Below are positions 32,826 through 44,984 of a DNA stretch of 64,000 nucleotides, one piece after another; position 1 is the first letter of the stretch; every line of letters starts with the position of its first letter. The notes under the pieces were generated by a model. It was not told the DNA's origin. It made no database searches and saw only the letters and a program-made list of their open reading frames with translations. A program made the position numbers and the translations under genes. This stretch comes from Shinisaurus crocodilurus. Lineage: Eukaryota > Chordata > Lepidosauria > Squamata > Shinisauridae. The DNA lies in contig JAHFWL010001199.1 of the NCBI GenBank assembly GCA_021292165.1, positions 33,941 through 97,940 of the forward strand, written 5' to 3'.

Positions 32826-35264
32826 CTTAAACTCCCATTAAACAAGTCATCAGAATACAAGCAGGTGTAAGAGCAATCAAGCCAAATCACATGGATTCAT
32901 AATTACTACATCAGAACAATATTTCAAACCAGTCCAATGAATCAGTCTAATAATAGTAACAATATCCCAGTACCCCAAGAATTAACCAATAAGTATCTTC
33001 GCAGCAGCTGTCCTCGCTCAAGCGCTTCTATTCGGGGACTCCCTGCTCTTGTCTCTTGGCCAGCAGCGACATCGCAGAGTCTTGGGCATAATGGCGGCGG
33101 CGGGGGGGGCAACTGGGAAAGACTTTCCTAGCCTCAGATGGACTTGGCGAAGAGATGGATGTAGAACTGGGTCCTGAAGAGTAACTCCTTAAGCCCTAGT
33201 TACTCTTTTAAGCAGTGTTCTTATACGGTTCCAGCAGAGGGGCTGTGAGTCAAAGCAGTCCCAGGTGTGAGCCATCGACACATTGTGAGAAATATTTGCC
33301 TCGGAAGTCTTTGCATTCTAAGTTGATATTTATGTTGCCTTTCTGTTACCTTCTTTCTGACGCATCTGTCTTAGGGGCCTACATGAAGTGTGACAGTTGT
33401 GAAACTGGGTGGGTGGCGGTTTGCTTCACTAGGTGGAGGGACCTTCAGTCTGGTCTGGGTTTTTGTTTTTATTTTTTCCTGCCTATTGGAGCAAGCGGGA
33501 GGAGCAACCCTATTCGAGGATATCTTTCATCCCCTGCAGAAAATGAACAATAATCACAATAAAGTATCCAAAGTTCCAATCTTGAGGTGAGCACCGTGAG
33601 TCGCTCAGCTTTGTATTCTGAGTCGCAGAATTGCTAACGTTGGCAGCATCTTTTAGTAATAAGTCGTGTTTAATAGGAACTTTAAAAATAGTCGAGAGGA
33701 CAAAAGTTTCGTATAGCTTCTAGCTGGTAAGCCTGGCAGATGGAAAATACACCTGGAGGTAGATCAACTCCCTGCGGTTGTAAATAATGTAATGTTTAAT
33801 CCAGCAGTGTGTATCGATCTTCAGGCATTTTAACAGTACCACTTATTTTGTCACATATATCTCATAAAGTATGTGTAACAGAGCATCACTAAATTGCAAC
33901 CCTGTGCAGGAAAACAGACTGTATTTTCTGGCTGCCCTTAATGAGCCTGCGTGTGATGGATTTGAGCTTGTAGCTTTTGTCCCTTCATAGGCTCCCATAA
34001 CTTCAAAAACTGGAACACAAGATCCCCAAAATGTGCCCACAAACCTTTGAAAATCCGCGTAATTTGAAACAAAAAGATGACAAAGTCACACCTTCATGCA
34101 GGCAAATATCAGTGGATATATTTTTCATCATGGAAAACTTTGAAGAGCAGAGATCCTCTGCCAAGATGGCCTTTTTTGTTGGCTAATGTTGATTGCCAAA
34201 GCTTTACTGCACATTTTCAATGGAAGAGTGGGCATTTTAAAAACAAACCTGGAAATGCTTGCATCAGCATTCCCATCCATATGTTCCATAGTGTTCAAAG
34301 AAGTGTTGTGTGCTAGGCATCCTGCTGTTCCAAGTTGTATTTCGGCTGCCTTTGCTAGTTGGTCAAGTGGGATTGGTGCCTTTGCAACGAAGCTAATAAG
34401 CACAGTCATAGCGGGTGGTTTCTGCTTTAAATGGCTTTCTTTTGTGTTAAAGGTTTTATTAATTTCCCTATAACATGGGAAACCATGAGGTCCACTATCA
34501 TCCTGACACTTCTGTTTCGAAAAGCATTGTGAACGCTGACACTCAGCCTGCAAAACGATTTGCGGTTGAGCAACCTAATGAAATGGCTTTTTAATTTCTT
34601 TTTTTTTTTGTATATATGCCTTGGAATGAACGGTATGTTCCAATTGAGCTGTTTTAAATAGCTTGGTGGAAATCTTCAGTCTCATTTTGAAGCAATGCCT
34701 TTCGTATGGTAATCCTAGGTAGGCATGGGTGAGAATATTTGGTTTCATTTCTGGTAAGAACTTACATCAAAATTCACAATGTTTTCTGTAATGGGGACAA
34801 AAAGAACTTGAGATTTACGAGATCTGAATGGGGAGAAACCAGAAATGACAAACTTGTCCATCCATGCCCAGGGCTTTGAGAGATTTGCTTTTCGAATACC
34901 AGTGTGTCCAGTCATGTCTTAGTGCAGGGTTGCCACTTTCTGGAAAGTCAGGGAAATGGAAATTGGGCAGGGAAAGTCAGGGAAATTAGTCTGAAGTCAG
35001 GGAAATAGTGATTAAAATATATTCAAGCAGTGGATTTTTGACCTGCTGCTGCAAGAGCATGATCTGTTCTTGTGGCAACTGGAATAGAGAAGTAGCAGAA
35101 TACAAGTAAAACTTAATGATGCCCTTTCCCAGCTCCACCTTTTTCTCAGCTGCACCCCCAGCAACCAGCCTAATGTGTTTGTTGAGCTCTGTCCCTGCAT
35201 GATTTCCAAGGTCTGCCTTGAGCATGTTTTTGGGTCATGCTTGTGTATGGAACTAGGGATGTAA
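32826..35264. other. Unassigned sequence
   Basis: The longest frame (34553-34128, minus, 141 codons) starts in a repeat-free stretch but shows no motif I recognise and no codon-like periodicity by eye. At 34930-35010 there is cagggttgccactttctgga followed by repeated 'gtcagggaaa', probably a transposon end. A GGC/G-rich patch lies at 33091-33108. Confidence 0.4.
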
Positions 35265-35440
35265 CCACTCGCCTCGAGTGGGCATAGCGGGCCGAAATCG
35301 GCCCCACTCACGCCCGCCCGAAGCGAGCGGGCCTTACCAGGTCCTGGGCCCCGCTCGCCAGTCTGCGCCGAGCCGGCCGCGACGGGACCCCGCGCTGCGG
35401 CTTTTCCATAGAAACCAGGGCAACAGGGCCTTACTCTGAC
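35265..35440. repeat. GC-rich hairpin repeat, copy 2
   Basis: Reads agggatgtaaccactcgcct, 'cgggccgaaatcggcccc' (itself palindromic), then gcgagcgggccttaccagg, and ends near aaaccagggcaacagggcc. The first half matches 58408-58472; the final motif also forms the hairpin at 49366-49406. Confidence 0.7.
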
Positions 35441-36985
35441 AAATATTTTTTTACAAGACTGGACCAGCATTTTCTGACTTTGCTATTGAGTTCATAATTG
35501 CTCGCCAGCTTCTGAGTGTATGCAGTCTGTATCTAAACAACGCCATTTCTGTGTGTCCACCAAGTACATTGGATTAACCCTTTCCTCGTTTATGGTGCAC
35601 TATGGCGACGTCACTGCACCACAACCAATCACGTTCAAAGTAGCCAGTCAGGAAGGGGTACTTAACATGGTGAAGTATGTCATAATGCAGTACGTGTTTC
35701 CAGACTGCAGCTCCCAAGATGCACCTTGATATTGTGCATGCAAAAAAGCTTATTTGCCCAGAACGAGAGCTCATTTTGAGAGAGAACTCTTGCTCGAGCC
35801 TGAACGTGTGAGTTCATTATGTTCCAAGCAAATAACAAACTCAAACGGGGTATGTTTGCCCATCACTACGTACGTTACCTGTGTGTTTCTTTGCTATATC
35901 CCCTGTAAAGGGGTGTGTTTGGTGGGTTGCATGAATTTTCCGTTCCACTCAGCTAAATTGATAACAGAAATACAGCTATTCTGTTTGCCATATTATTTGG
36001 ATTTTATCAATTGTCATTCCCCAAATACAGATACTGCTGCTGAGTATGTTTGAGTTTGCACAGTGTTCATCTCGCCTTAAGAGCACTGCACTAGCTTAAA
36101 TTCTTAAAGCACTTCCATGAGACCCCATAGCCATTGAAAGAGACAGTCAGTCAGTGTCTTATTATCCCATTGACATGGCAGAGAAGAGGCTGGGGTTGGA
36201 GTGATGCTTATCAGGGGCGGTTTGTACTCCTCTAGGGGGCAGGGAATAGTTTCCCCAACTGTATTAGCCCAGGGGCCTGGTCCAGCCAAGGCACTTCACT
36301 TTAGATTCGAGGATAATCTGGCAGAAATAAAACCTCTTGTGTTAAAGATGATACACAGTTTATTGAATACATTGATGAAATATGAACGCAGATTATAAAT
36401 AACCAAGCACGCAGGGCTTCCTGATACAATGGACATCGACCCACGGTGCTTAGATGCTTAGACATTACTGCAGCCCTTGTTCTAAGTGGGAAGCCAAAAG
36501 ATAGAACCCCTTGACACGGATTTCATGAAGTTCCTCTCTCCCCCCGTGTCAAGAGGCTGTGTCCGTAAGCCACACGCTAACCCTAACCCTTCCTGGGAAG
36601 GATTGTGCAATTGAGGGATAATTGAAATGCTGCTCCTTGCTAGAAGAAGAGGTAGCAGCAGCGGCACCAGTACTAGGATGAGTTTTCCAGAATTATATTA
36701 TTATATAATGCCTTACATATTATAATTATTTATTATATATTTTATAATACGTTATAAGTGGCTTTTGTAATATATATATTTTTTACCTTACTTAATCCCT
36801 TGTTATCTGGTGTTTTTCATGGGGGGAGGTCAGTGCTTGCAGGACAATCTCTCTTTGTTTTAAAATTGTCAGGATTGGCATAAATTCAACAGGTGAAGCT
36901 TGCCCACCCACCCCACAGCCCCAAACATGGAGCTTCAGAGAGAAGGGGAAGTTTCTTGCATTTCCTTCTGACACTGTACGTCACC
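35441..36985. other. Unassigned, AT-rich at 36690-36785
   Basis: 36690-36780 is a run of tatta/taata motifs with many short inverted repeats. At 36353-36361 (cagtttattg) there is an antisense AATAAA. No gene. Confidence 0.4.
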
Positions 36986-37506
36986 TGTTAGAGCAGTGAC
37001 GGCGAACCTATGGCGCGGGTGCCACAGCTGGCACGCAGGGACCTCTGTGGGCACTCGAGCCATTGGTCGCCAGATCGCGAAAAGACCGTCCCCTTCTGCA
37101 TTCAGCGTCGGGTTTCCATAGTAACTCCTCTCCAGTCATTCCTCGCTGGCCTCCACAGGCAGGCACACTCCCAACATCTCCACCCCCAGAAGCGGACTAC
37201 GCAGGCGCCCAGCCTTCCTTCTAACTGAACAGACAGCTCAGGAGCACAGCGCGCGTGCACCCGAATCTTTGCGCGCCCGGTGAAGAGCCGTGCCCTGAGA
37301 CGGAGCGGTGCGCGATTAGCTAGTGCCCCCTCCTCCTTCCTGCCAAATTTAAGGCAGGGCAAGCCTGGCAGTCTGCTGCAACTTGCTTCAGGGATGTCCC
37401 CTGCCGCGGAGATGAGAACTTCTAGCTTTTCTGTGCTTGAAATGCGTAAGGGGGCAGTTTATTTCTTCCCAACAGGAGATTGGCTAACCCCGCTCTGCTT
37501 TAGCTG

Positions 37507-37528
37507 CTCTCTCTCTCTCTCTCTCTTG

Positions 37529-37560
<32 letters not shown>
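37507..37560. repeat. (CT)n-(CA)n microsatellite
   Basis: Interrupted CT tract followed by about nine CA units, inside the 2.5-kb hAT copy. Confidence 0.95.
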
Positions 37561-38548
37561 AAGGAAGTGTGTAGCCAAAAGAGGAAGGCTTGTTTGATTT
37601 CTGATTGACTCAGGGTTTGCTAGATCAATTTTTTTTATTTAAAAAAAAAAAAGGAAGAAGGAAAGGGAGAAGAGACATGCACAGACATATTTTGGAGCTG
37701 TAAAATAAGAGAACGTTCACTTTACCATTGCCGTAAATAGCACACCTCTCCGAATGGAAAATACAGCTTATACATGCAATAAATAATAATAATCAACCCA
37801 ACCAGCAGGAGCTCATGCTCAGCCATGTCCAGTTCACTTTGACTTCTGTTCTAACCTGGAGCTCAGAGTATTTGAAAATCAACTTTGCAGTAAGTAAATA
37901 TTTAGGGATGGAGGAATTGCTGTGAGAATGATGAAACCCTGCTCCACTTGCAAAAATAAATCTCCACATGCTTATTCAGTAGCAGTCTTGGGCACAATGC
38001 CAGCATCCATCTGGAAAAACATGTCCATACCAAAAAGTGAAAAATCCAGATTCTTGCTAAATATTTAGATCCACCTTCCTTCCCCATCAGCAAATTTACT
38101 TATATGGCATTTTAACAGCTACCTAATACATAAATATACACCAGTAAGATTACTTTACAACACTTTATAATCTGGTATCTTATTCTGACCATGTTTAGAT
38201 GAAATGCTCAGAATAATACATGTTTTTCTTTCTTTTTTTTAAGTGATGGTAGGAAGTATTTCCTAACTATGCCATTTTTGTTTTGTAAATATATTTGGAA
38301 ATCACTGTATTTTAAGTTTTCTGAGTAAAAATGACAAAACAAAATGAAATACATAGTGGAAATGATCTACACCTAGAACAGCAACATCACATTGAAATAG
38401 CTTCCAGCCAAGGATCAGGATGAATTTTTCAGGGAAGGGGTCATAGCTATTTCTGGTGTTTATATTTATTACCGGACTGAAATGAAGAAGAAAGTACCTA
38501 ATAATTTACAAATAGTTCCAAAATCATAGTAAAAAACTAGATGGCAGT

Positions 38549-38635
38549 GCAATTCTATACACACTTACTTGGGAATAAATCCTATTGAACTCAGTGGAAT
38601 TTACTTCAAAGTAGACATGTATAGGATTACAGCCT
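38549..38635. repeat. Short inverted-repeat element inside the hAT copy
   Basis: The ends gtgcaattctatacacactt and, inverted, ggctgtaatcctatacatgt bracket a core with tgaactcagtggaatttact. The family resembles the gcaatcctatgcatg hairpins at 416 and 58709. Confidence 0.6.
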
Positions 38636-38827
38636 AAATTACATGTTAAACTCAGGATTACCAAGTATAGATCCTAATTACCAAAAACACTAATGATCTT
38701 GTTCTTTCTCACAGTGTGGAACAGAATGATTTTGTTCTAGAATTCCTGTTACAGAATTCTTTTCTACATTGTTATCACATTTAAAAGATTTTGAAGAATG
38801 ATGCACAGAGCATGGCTTGGATGTAAA

Positions 38828-38869
38828 GCCCTAACAGATGATCCGAGTGCTGCATGTGTTGCTCTCAAA
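38828..38869 (+). pseudogene. hAT transposase remnant, second copy
   Basis: Reads ALTDDPSAACVALK, aligned with RLTDELSAACVGLK in the 16.8 kb copy. The surrounding frame is interrupted. Confidence 0.65.
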
Positions 38870-40499
38870 CTAACGGGAGTATGAGCCAAGGTTTGACAAA
38901 TTATCAGCATGCAGGCAATAGCAAAAACCACATTAATTGTGCAAAAGCATGCCCAATGCAAACTTTTACCTAATGCAGTGTTTGCAGTCCAAGACATAAA
39001 GTGTTTAAAATGTGTTAAGCGCATTTAGTTTTCTTGTTTATCTTGCTCATCCTAGTACAGGTTGACTTTTACTTTTACTAATCCGACACCTGTAGAAGCA
39101 GGGAAAGGACCCGGGGTAAAGCTTGCCCCATACAGTTTCAGTCTGGCATATAATCATATTACAAGTTGAGAATCCCTTATCCAAAAATACATGCGCCTAA
39201 TTATTTAAAAAGCTTGTATAAATTCCCTTTAGGCTATGTGTACAATGTAGTACAATAATAATTTTTTGAGTTGATTTTTTTTTCAACAAAAAACTGTATC
39301 ATTGAAAGCTCTGTTATTGTGTTTTCCTTTTAAGACAAAAGATGTTAATTGGTTCGGACAACTGTATGAGTTGTTTTTCTAAAACTAAAACCTCGGTATT
39401 CAGGTTTAATTGCAGTGTTGGCACTTTGAAATAAATAATTTGATTTTGTGTTGCAGTTTGGGCACTCGGGCTCAAAAAGGTTCGCCATCACTGTGTTAGA
39501 GGGGAGGCATAGAATCAGCTCTGTTAGGAAATTAAAACTTTGGCAATATAAAGATAGGAATCATGTGATAAATTCCCTCATTCACCTCTCCTTTAGTACG
39601 GGCCAGGGGGTGCAGCCTCCAACTCCTTTTCACCCAGCAGAGGCAGCAGGGAGAGCATGCGCATGCACGGACACATCCTCGCGTCTGTTCCCTCCCTGCT
39701 TACTGAATTCAGGACTCTGCATAACAAAGTGGGAATCCGTGATGGCTTAAGTGTTTTCATGAGGGTCCCGGTATTTTCTGGGCAGTTGGAGACTATGCTA
39801 TCGGGGGGGGGGGGCTTCATGGGGTTTTGTACACTTTGTGAAAATAATGATAAAAAGCTACAGTATTTATGAGTTGGTCATGTATTTGAGCTTGGACTGG
39901 TGAAGGTATTCTGGGGTGGGTGGAGGGAGGGATGAAATAGCTGACTTCCTTCTTTTCTACTTTCGCTCTGCTGCTCCCTGCCCCTCCTCCCAGGTTATGG
40001 TAGTTGGGGGGGGGGTTTACACAGGGAGAGTATTCTGGGAAATGAATATAGCCCTCCACTCCATGGCCTTCCAACAATCCCAAGCAAATTGGGTTGTGCC
40101 TTTGAATTTGGGTTTGGAGGGGAAAAAGAGAGGAAGATGTTTTTTACTGCTACAAAGAGACTTCTGGTGCCTTCAATAGGAGCCCGTTAAACATCATGGC
40201 TTCTACCTTTGTGAGTTCTGAAACTCCACCAGGAGTCTTCTTTTGTGTGTGTGCTGTAACAGGATACGGGGTACGGCTGCAATCCTGTGCATGCTTGCTT
40301 TGGAGTCAAACCTGTTGGGTCGGATTGTATTGTAATGTAGCTAACCCTCCGTGGAATACAGTGCCATCCTCATTTTAGGGAAGAGCCACAGGTTTTTTTG
40401 TGCCTGAAGCCCCAACATTTCTAAGAGATCTTTCCAGAAATGCCTCTTGGACCTGGGTCTGAGGTCTGGGGCCAGTCAGGTTTACAAAAGTACTGAGCT

Positions 40500-40810
40500 A
40501 AGAACATAAAAAGAGGCCTGTTGCTGGATCAGACCACGGGTCCATCTAGTCCAGCATCTAGTCCACACAGAAACCCACGGGAAACCCACAGGACAGGAGT
40601 GCAACAGTACCCTCCTGCCCATGTTCCCCAGCAACAGGTGTACAGAGGTATATGGGGCCAGGCATACTTAGCCTGGCTCGATATGTAAAGTGATTCTCTC
40701 CGGTCCCCAGTTCTTCCAAGCAAATCCAAATTGCAACTGGACCTAATGACAAAAACTCCCACAACAGTATAGGCTGGACAAAATCCTGGGTGCTTTGTTT
40801 GCAGTGATTT
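40500..40810. mobile_element. Interspersed repeat, LINE-like, unnamed
   Basis: Starts agaacataaaaagaggcct, 'tgctggatcagaccacgggt', ccatctagtccagcatctag and continues with 'cccatgttccccagcaacag'. I recognise this order as a common reptile/bird interspersed repeat but cannot place it in a family with certainty. Confidence 0.55.
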
Positions 40811-40931
40811 GTGGACATCCCCAGCGTGGAGGACGTGTGGGACATTCCTTCTGATTCAGCGAGGAACCAGGATGACCAACCTCTGGTGCCCGGCTGCTCA
40901 TCACATCTATTAGAGGCGGGCCGCGGACGGC

Positions 40932-41713
40932 ATGGACCAGGAGGCGGTGGAAGAGACGGTGAGGGGTGACGGGCTGCCCGGGAGTGCAGCTCCCTCAGGT
41001 GGCCCCTGAAGACCTACCCCTGCGCCCCACCTGCTCAGCCCCGCTCACGCCGGCAGAGGATCCAGGAGGAGACGGCTGACTTCAAATTGTTACGCAACAT
41101 CTGCAAAGATGCGACACGAGCAAGCGAGGTTGCAAAGTGGGTCCTAAACTCCACGGATGGTGAGATGGTGCTGGAGGCGTGGCAGGTTCTGCTAGACCTG
41201 GTGGATGTGATCATAAGGACCACCACCCTGAACATGATCTCCAAGGAAGCCCATACCCAAGACCATTGCTCTTGGCTTGTGGAGGAAACAGCACAGATTA
41301 TCTGGATGCTGCTGGAGACGGTGGCACCAGAAGTGATGGTGGGCGAGGTCTGCCTGAACTCTTTGTGCCACCCTAAAACGTGCCTCCACAGAGTGGCCCT
41401 CTTGGTGAGGAGCCTCCTCACAGCGAAGCCCTCCATACTGCATGGCTTGATGCAGCATCTGAGCGCCATCCTGGATAGCGGAGATCCCAAGGAGCATTCC
41501 GAGGTGGTGGTGGCCTTCACTGTTGTGCTTCTGAGGAATGACATGTGCCCTGCCTCCATGGAGAAGACCTGGGAGCTCCTGATGGCCTGGCTGACACTCC
41601 CCAGCCAGCCCGTCTACCAGCTGAGCAGGAGGGGTCTTCTCCTGCTTTATGCCAACTTTAAGCAGATGAATAGGCCCGAGGATTTCATCCGAGGGCAGAC
41701 TTGGGTCCTCTGA
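40932..41713 (+). CDS. Putative maestro-heat-like (MROH-type) protein, two-exon model
   Basis: Proposed start ATG at 40932 (MDQEAVEET), donor acg|gtgagg at 40959, 98-bp intron, acceptor cggcag| at 41056, exon 2 from 41057 to the TGA at 41711-41713. Splicing is phase 0 and gives 227 aa. The protein is all-helical, with repeated amphipathic helix pairs (VLEAWQVLLDLVDVIIR; LLVRSLLTAKPSILHGLMQH; VVVAFTVVLLRND; LSRRGLLLLYANFKQM), like the HEAT-type maestro family that is expanded in squamates. Family members are usually longer, so this may be a short paralogue, a fragment or a 5' exon group. A LINE 3' tail begins about 10 bp after the stop. A retrocopy is unlikely if the intron is real. Confidence 0.5.
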
Positions 41714-41721
41714 TGTGGAAG

Positions 41722-44700
41722 TCACCTACAATACAATACAATTTTATTGAAGGCAACCAAATACTGGTTTTTTGTTTTTGTTTTTTTTTATTATTATTTA
41801 TACCCCGCCTTTTTTCCTGCAAGGAACCCAAGGCGGCTTACATTGTCCTCCTCCTCCTCTCCATTTTATCCTCACAACAACCCTGTGAGGTAGGTTAGGC
41901 TGAGAGTCAGTGACTGGCCCAAAGTCACCCTGTGAGTTTCATGGCCGAGCAGGGACTAGAACCTGGATCTCCCAAGTCCCAGTCCAACACACTCACCACT
42001 ACGCCACACTGGCTCTTTTTTAGCCAGTAACACATTAAAACGTTCATACAGATAAGGCTAAAGCTTACATGTTACAATATTAAAACATACATAAGCAGAC
42101 AGTTAGAACCTTACATCTCAAGACTGGCTACATACTTTTGTCTGAGCTGGGCAGCCTTTACAGCAAATTTGGCAGTGTTAACAATAACCGTCCTGTCTGT
42201 ACTGGACAGTAAATATTTAATCTTATCCATATCACTGCAGTTTGGAATCATCCTAATAAATTTCTCTAGGTGCTCTCCCCTCGGTGTATCATAGAGTCTA
42301 CAGTATAACATGTAATATATAATATGCTCTACCTGTTGACAGATACATAAACGTTGATCTCTAGGGATTTTCTTAAATCTGCCTTCCATAAAATTTGATT
42401 TCATTGTCTGACAGCGCAGGGCGGTAAATGCACTGCGAAAAGGTGGATTTAAATCAGACAGATATTTCTCAATTCTGTGATGCCATTTTAGGAAAGGGTA
42501 GGCATTAGAGAATCTAGATATAGAGATAGCCACAATGTCCTTTTCTGCGAATAGCTCTTGGAGATGCACTTTAATTTTGTGTCTGCTAGAATAAATTCCA
42601 GCTGCATAAAGCACATCTGGATCAAGTCCGTATTTCTGTAATAAAAAATTACTTTTAGCTATCCATGTGCTTTGAGGTAGTGATTGTGTTTGTTCTGCTA
42701 TTCACATTTTAACTAATTCATTCACAGAATATTTTAGTTTTAAAAAATAATAAAAGATAGCCTTCAATATAAAATATAAAATCGGCATAACCCCAACTTC
42801 TGCTCTCAGGTAAACCGTATAATGTCATTCACATAAATATTAAAGAGCAAAGGGGCCAACAAAATCAGCCTTGTCTTACACCTCTGGTTGTATCGATTTC
42901 TCCTGACAACTGGCCTTCCCTGACAACCCACACTTGGGCCTTAGTGCCTGTATATAGATTCTTGATTAAAATTAACAGGCTTTTATCCATTCCCAGTCTC
43001 CATAGTTTGTTCCATAAAATCTCCCTATTTATCCCATCAAAAGCAGCAGTCAGATCCACAAACATAAAGATGTTTCCTCGGAGCGCCTGCATATTTTTCT
43101 CTCAGATGGTTTAGGACAAAACAATGGTCAATAGTTGACTTCCCATGTTGAAAGCCTGCTTGTTCGTCACCAATAATATTATTGCTGGCCACCCAGGCTT
43201 CAGTTTTATCCAAGAGAAAACGTGTGTACAGTTTGGAAGAAACATCCAAAAGGCTGATTGGGCGATAGTTGGCTGGGAGAGATTTATCTCCTTTCTTATA
43301 AATTGGAACCACTATGCTTCTTTCCCATCCCTTAGGTATTTTACCTAAGAAGTTGACATATGTGAAGAGTTTCGCTAATACAGGAGCCCAGCAGTCTAAA
43401 TTGTCAAGAAACATCTCTGGGGGAATCATATCTTCTCCTGGAGCTTTCTGTCTACGAAGACGGGAAATTAGGTTCTTCAGAGGTTGTTACTGGGGGCCAG
43501 CTGGGTATGTCCTTGATGTCAGGATAATAGATGGGTGTAAGAGTTCTTATACTCAAAACTAAGTCCCAGTCAGAATTAAATACATGTTTAAAATGGGTTT
43601 CCCAAGTCTTTGACAGAATGTGAGCATCTAGGCCATACTTTAGCTTGACAGACACTAGGTCCCAGAACTTCTTAGAGTCTTTGGAGATTGCAGCACATTC
43701 AAGTTCTGCCCATGTTTGTGCGAAGAAAGAAGCTTGTTTACATTTCAGCAATTTCCTATAAAGACGGCGCTTCTCAATCACAGCAGTATTAGCATGGCAA
43801 TTAACTCCACCTACCCAATGAATGGAGCTCTCGTCTAACCAATCTGCATTCTGCATCAAACCATCTTGTAGATCGTCGACTTGGCTTATATGGCAAGTTA
43901 TTTAGACAGAGGGTACTTACAAATTGTACCATATCATAATAAATGGGCAGTGGATCATAAATCTCTTTTCCCAACAGCCTTGATCTAAGACTCCTCATTT
44001 GTTCGCTGAACAGGGCCTCCTCTACTTTTGACTTGGTGGCTAGATCCCATCTCAGTCTCCGTTTTCCCTTATAAAAATAAGGGGCCTCAAATCTCAGGCC
44101 TGTCAGGGTGGCTTGAAAGTCAGCTAACTCCAGACTACGTGGCTGGTGGTCACTCTCTGGTTGAACTCCCAATTGTGAAATTCTTTACAAAGGGGACACA
44201 TTCAAAGTTACATAAAATGTAATCTATGACACTCCCACCCCTGAGGGATGAGAATGTAAAATTCCCTGCTGACTTCTTGTCCTGTCCAACACCATTGCAG
44301 ATTAGTAACCTAAATTTATAAACTAACTGGAACATACGGATACCTGCTGCATTAATTATTTTGTCCATAGATTTCCTATTTGGGAGATAAGCGGTGTCCT
44401 CAGCATTCAGACCCAGCCTTTCACTGGCAATTGTATACTCATCACCTATTCTAGCATTAAAGTCTCCCATAACAATAATTAATGATGAAGGGAATTGCTG
44501 ATTAATTGTTTCCAAATGGAGCTCTAAGGTATCCCATGTATCTAAATTATAGTCTCTGGAACCTCTAGGGGGGGATATACACATTTGTACAGGTTAGTTC
44601 AAAACCTCTTTGACTTTTCAGATGGATAGTTTGGAAGTTAGTCGAGTTAGATTCAATATTCTGTATTACTACATTTAAACTAGAAGCCACCGCCAGGGCA

Positions 44701-44980
44701 AGACCCCCTCTGCTTCTTCCTTTCTTTTTATCCTTCCTTGCTGGGACTGAAAATATTTTGAATCCCTGTAATTCGATTTTTGGAACCCATGTCTCTTGTA
44801 GTCCAAGCAACTGAAATTTGGACAAAAATTCTAGAGAACCCACATCCCGCACCCTATTCTCCCACCCTGAGATACTCCATGACAGGAATTTTAGTAGCTT
44901 CCCTTGCGGCTCTTGGCGAGCCTTCCATTCAGAATGGATTATGCCTGACTTAAGGGAGGGAGGGGAAAATGAGAGCATTG
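41722..44980 (-). mobile_element. APE-type non-LTR retrotransposon, nearly full-length, family unresolved
   Basis: On the minus strand: endonuclease motifs FLSWSISGWENRV, FQLLGLQETWV, GDFNARIGDEYT and a site around GSVIDYILC; then RT blocks GWERSIVVPIYKKGDKSL, ANYRPISLLDVSSKLY, GDEQAGFQHGKSTIDHC and MFVDLTAAFDGINREILWNK; then a C-terminal CxC...HxxxxxxxC region (RLCICQQVEHIIYYMLYC) ending at 42111. The 3' tail is attgtattgtattgta. The RT is cut by stops and frameshifts. A SINE interrupts the 3' UTR. The 5' end lies at the donor of the 45.2 kb Ig exon. The 54.6-56.6 kb copy is the same family. Confidence 0.88.
41770..42012 (-). mobile_element. tRNA-derived SINE inside the LINE 3' UTR
   Basis: Same family as 24273-24530, head ccagtgtggcgtagtggtga, B box ggttctagtcc, tail ggtataaataataataaaa. 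It is nested in the 41722-44980 LINE and is therefore younger than it. Confidence 0.88.
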
Positions 44981-44984
44981 GTAC

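Larger units (their letters stand above)
36994..39493 (+). mobile_element. hAT transposon copy, 2500 bp, perfect TSD
   Basis: Exactly flanked by the 8-mer tgttagag on both sides (36986-36993 and 39494-39501). The termini share a ~16-bp inverted repeat: cagtgacggcgaacct on the left and, read inward from the right, cagtgatggcgaacct. Beyond that the two ends differ (tggcgcgggtgccacagctg on the left; gagcccgagtgcccaaactg on the right), as in many hAT elements. The right 700 bp matches the left part of 16442-18453 in inverse orientation. A transposase remnant is at 38828-38869. The interior also has CT/CA repeats (37507-37560) and a captured repeat at 38549-38635. Confidence 0.92.

Noticed and set aside
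34128..34553. 141-codon minus-strand frame
   Set aside because: No domain, no splice support; composition does not stand out and no repeat protein matches.
36560..36600. Telomere-like cgctaaccctaacccttcc
   Set aside because: Only two imperfect units; too short for an interstitial telomeric array.
41035..41725. Two long minus-strand frames opposite the maestro-like exon
   Set aside because: Shadows of the plus-strand frame, whose helical hydrophobic pattern and splice sites are coherent.
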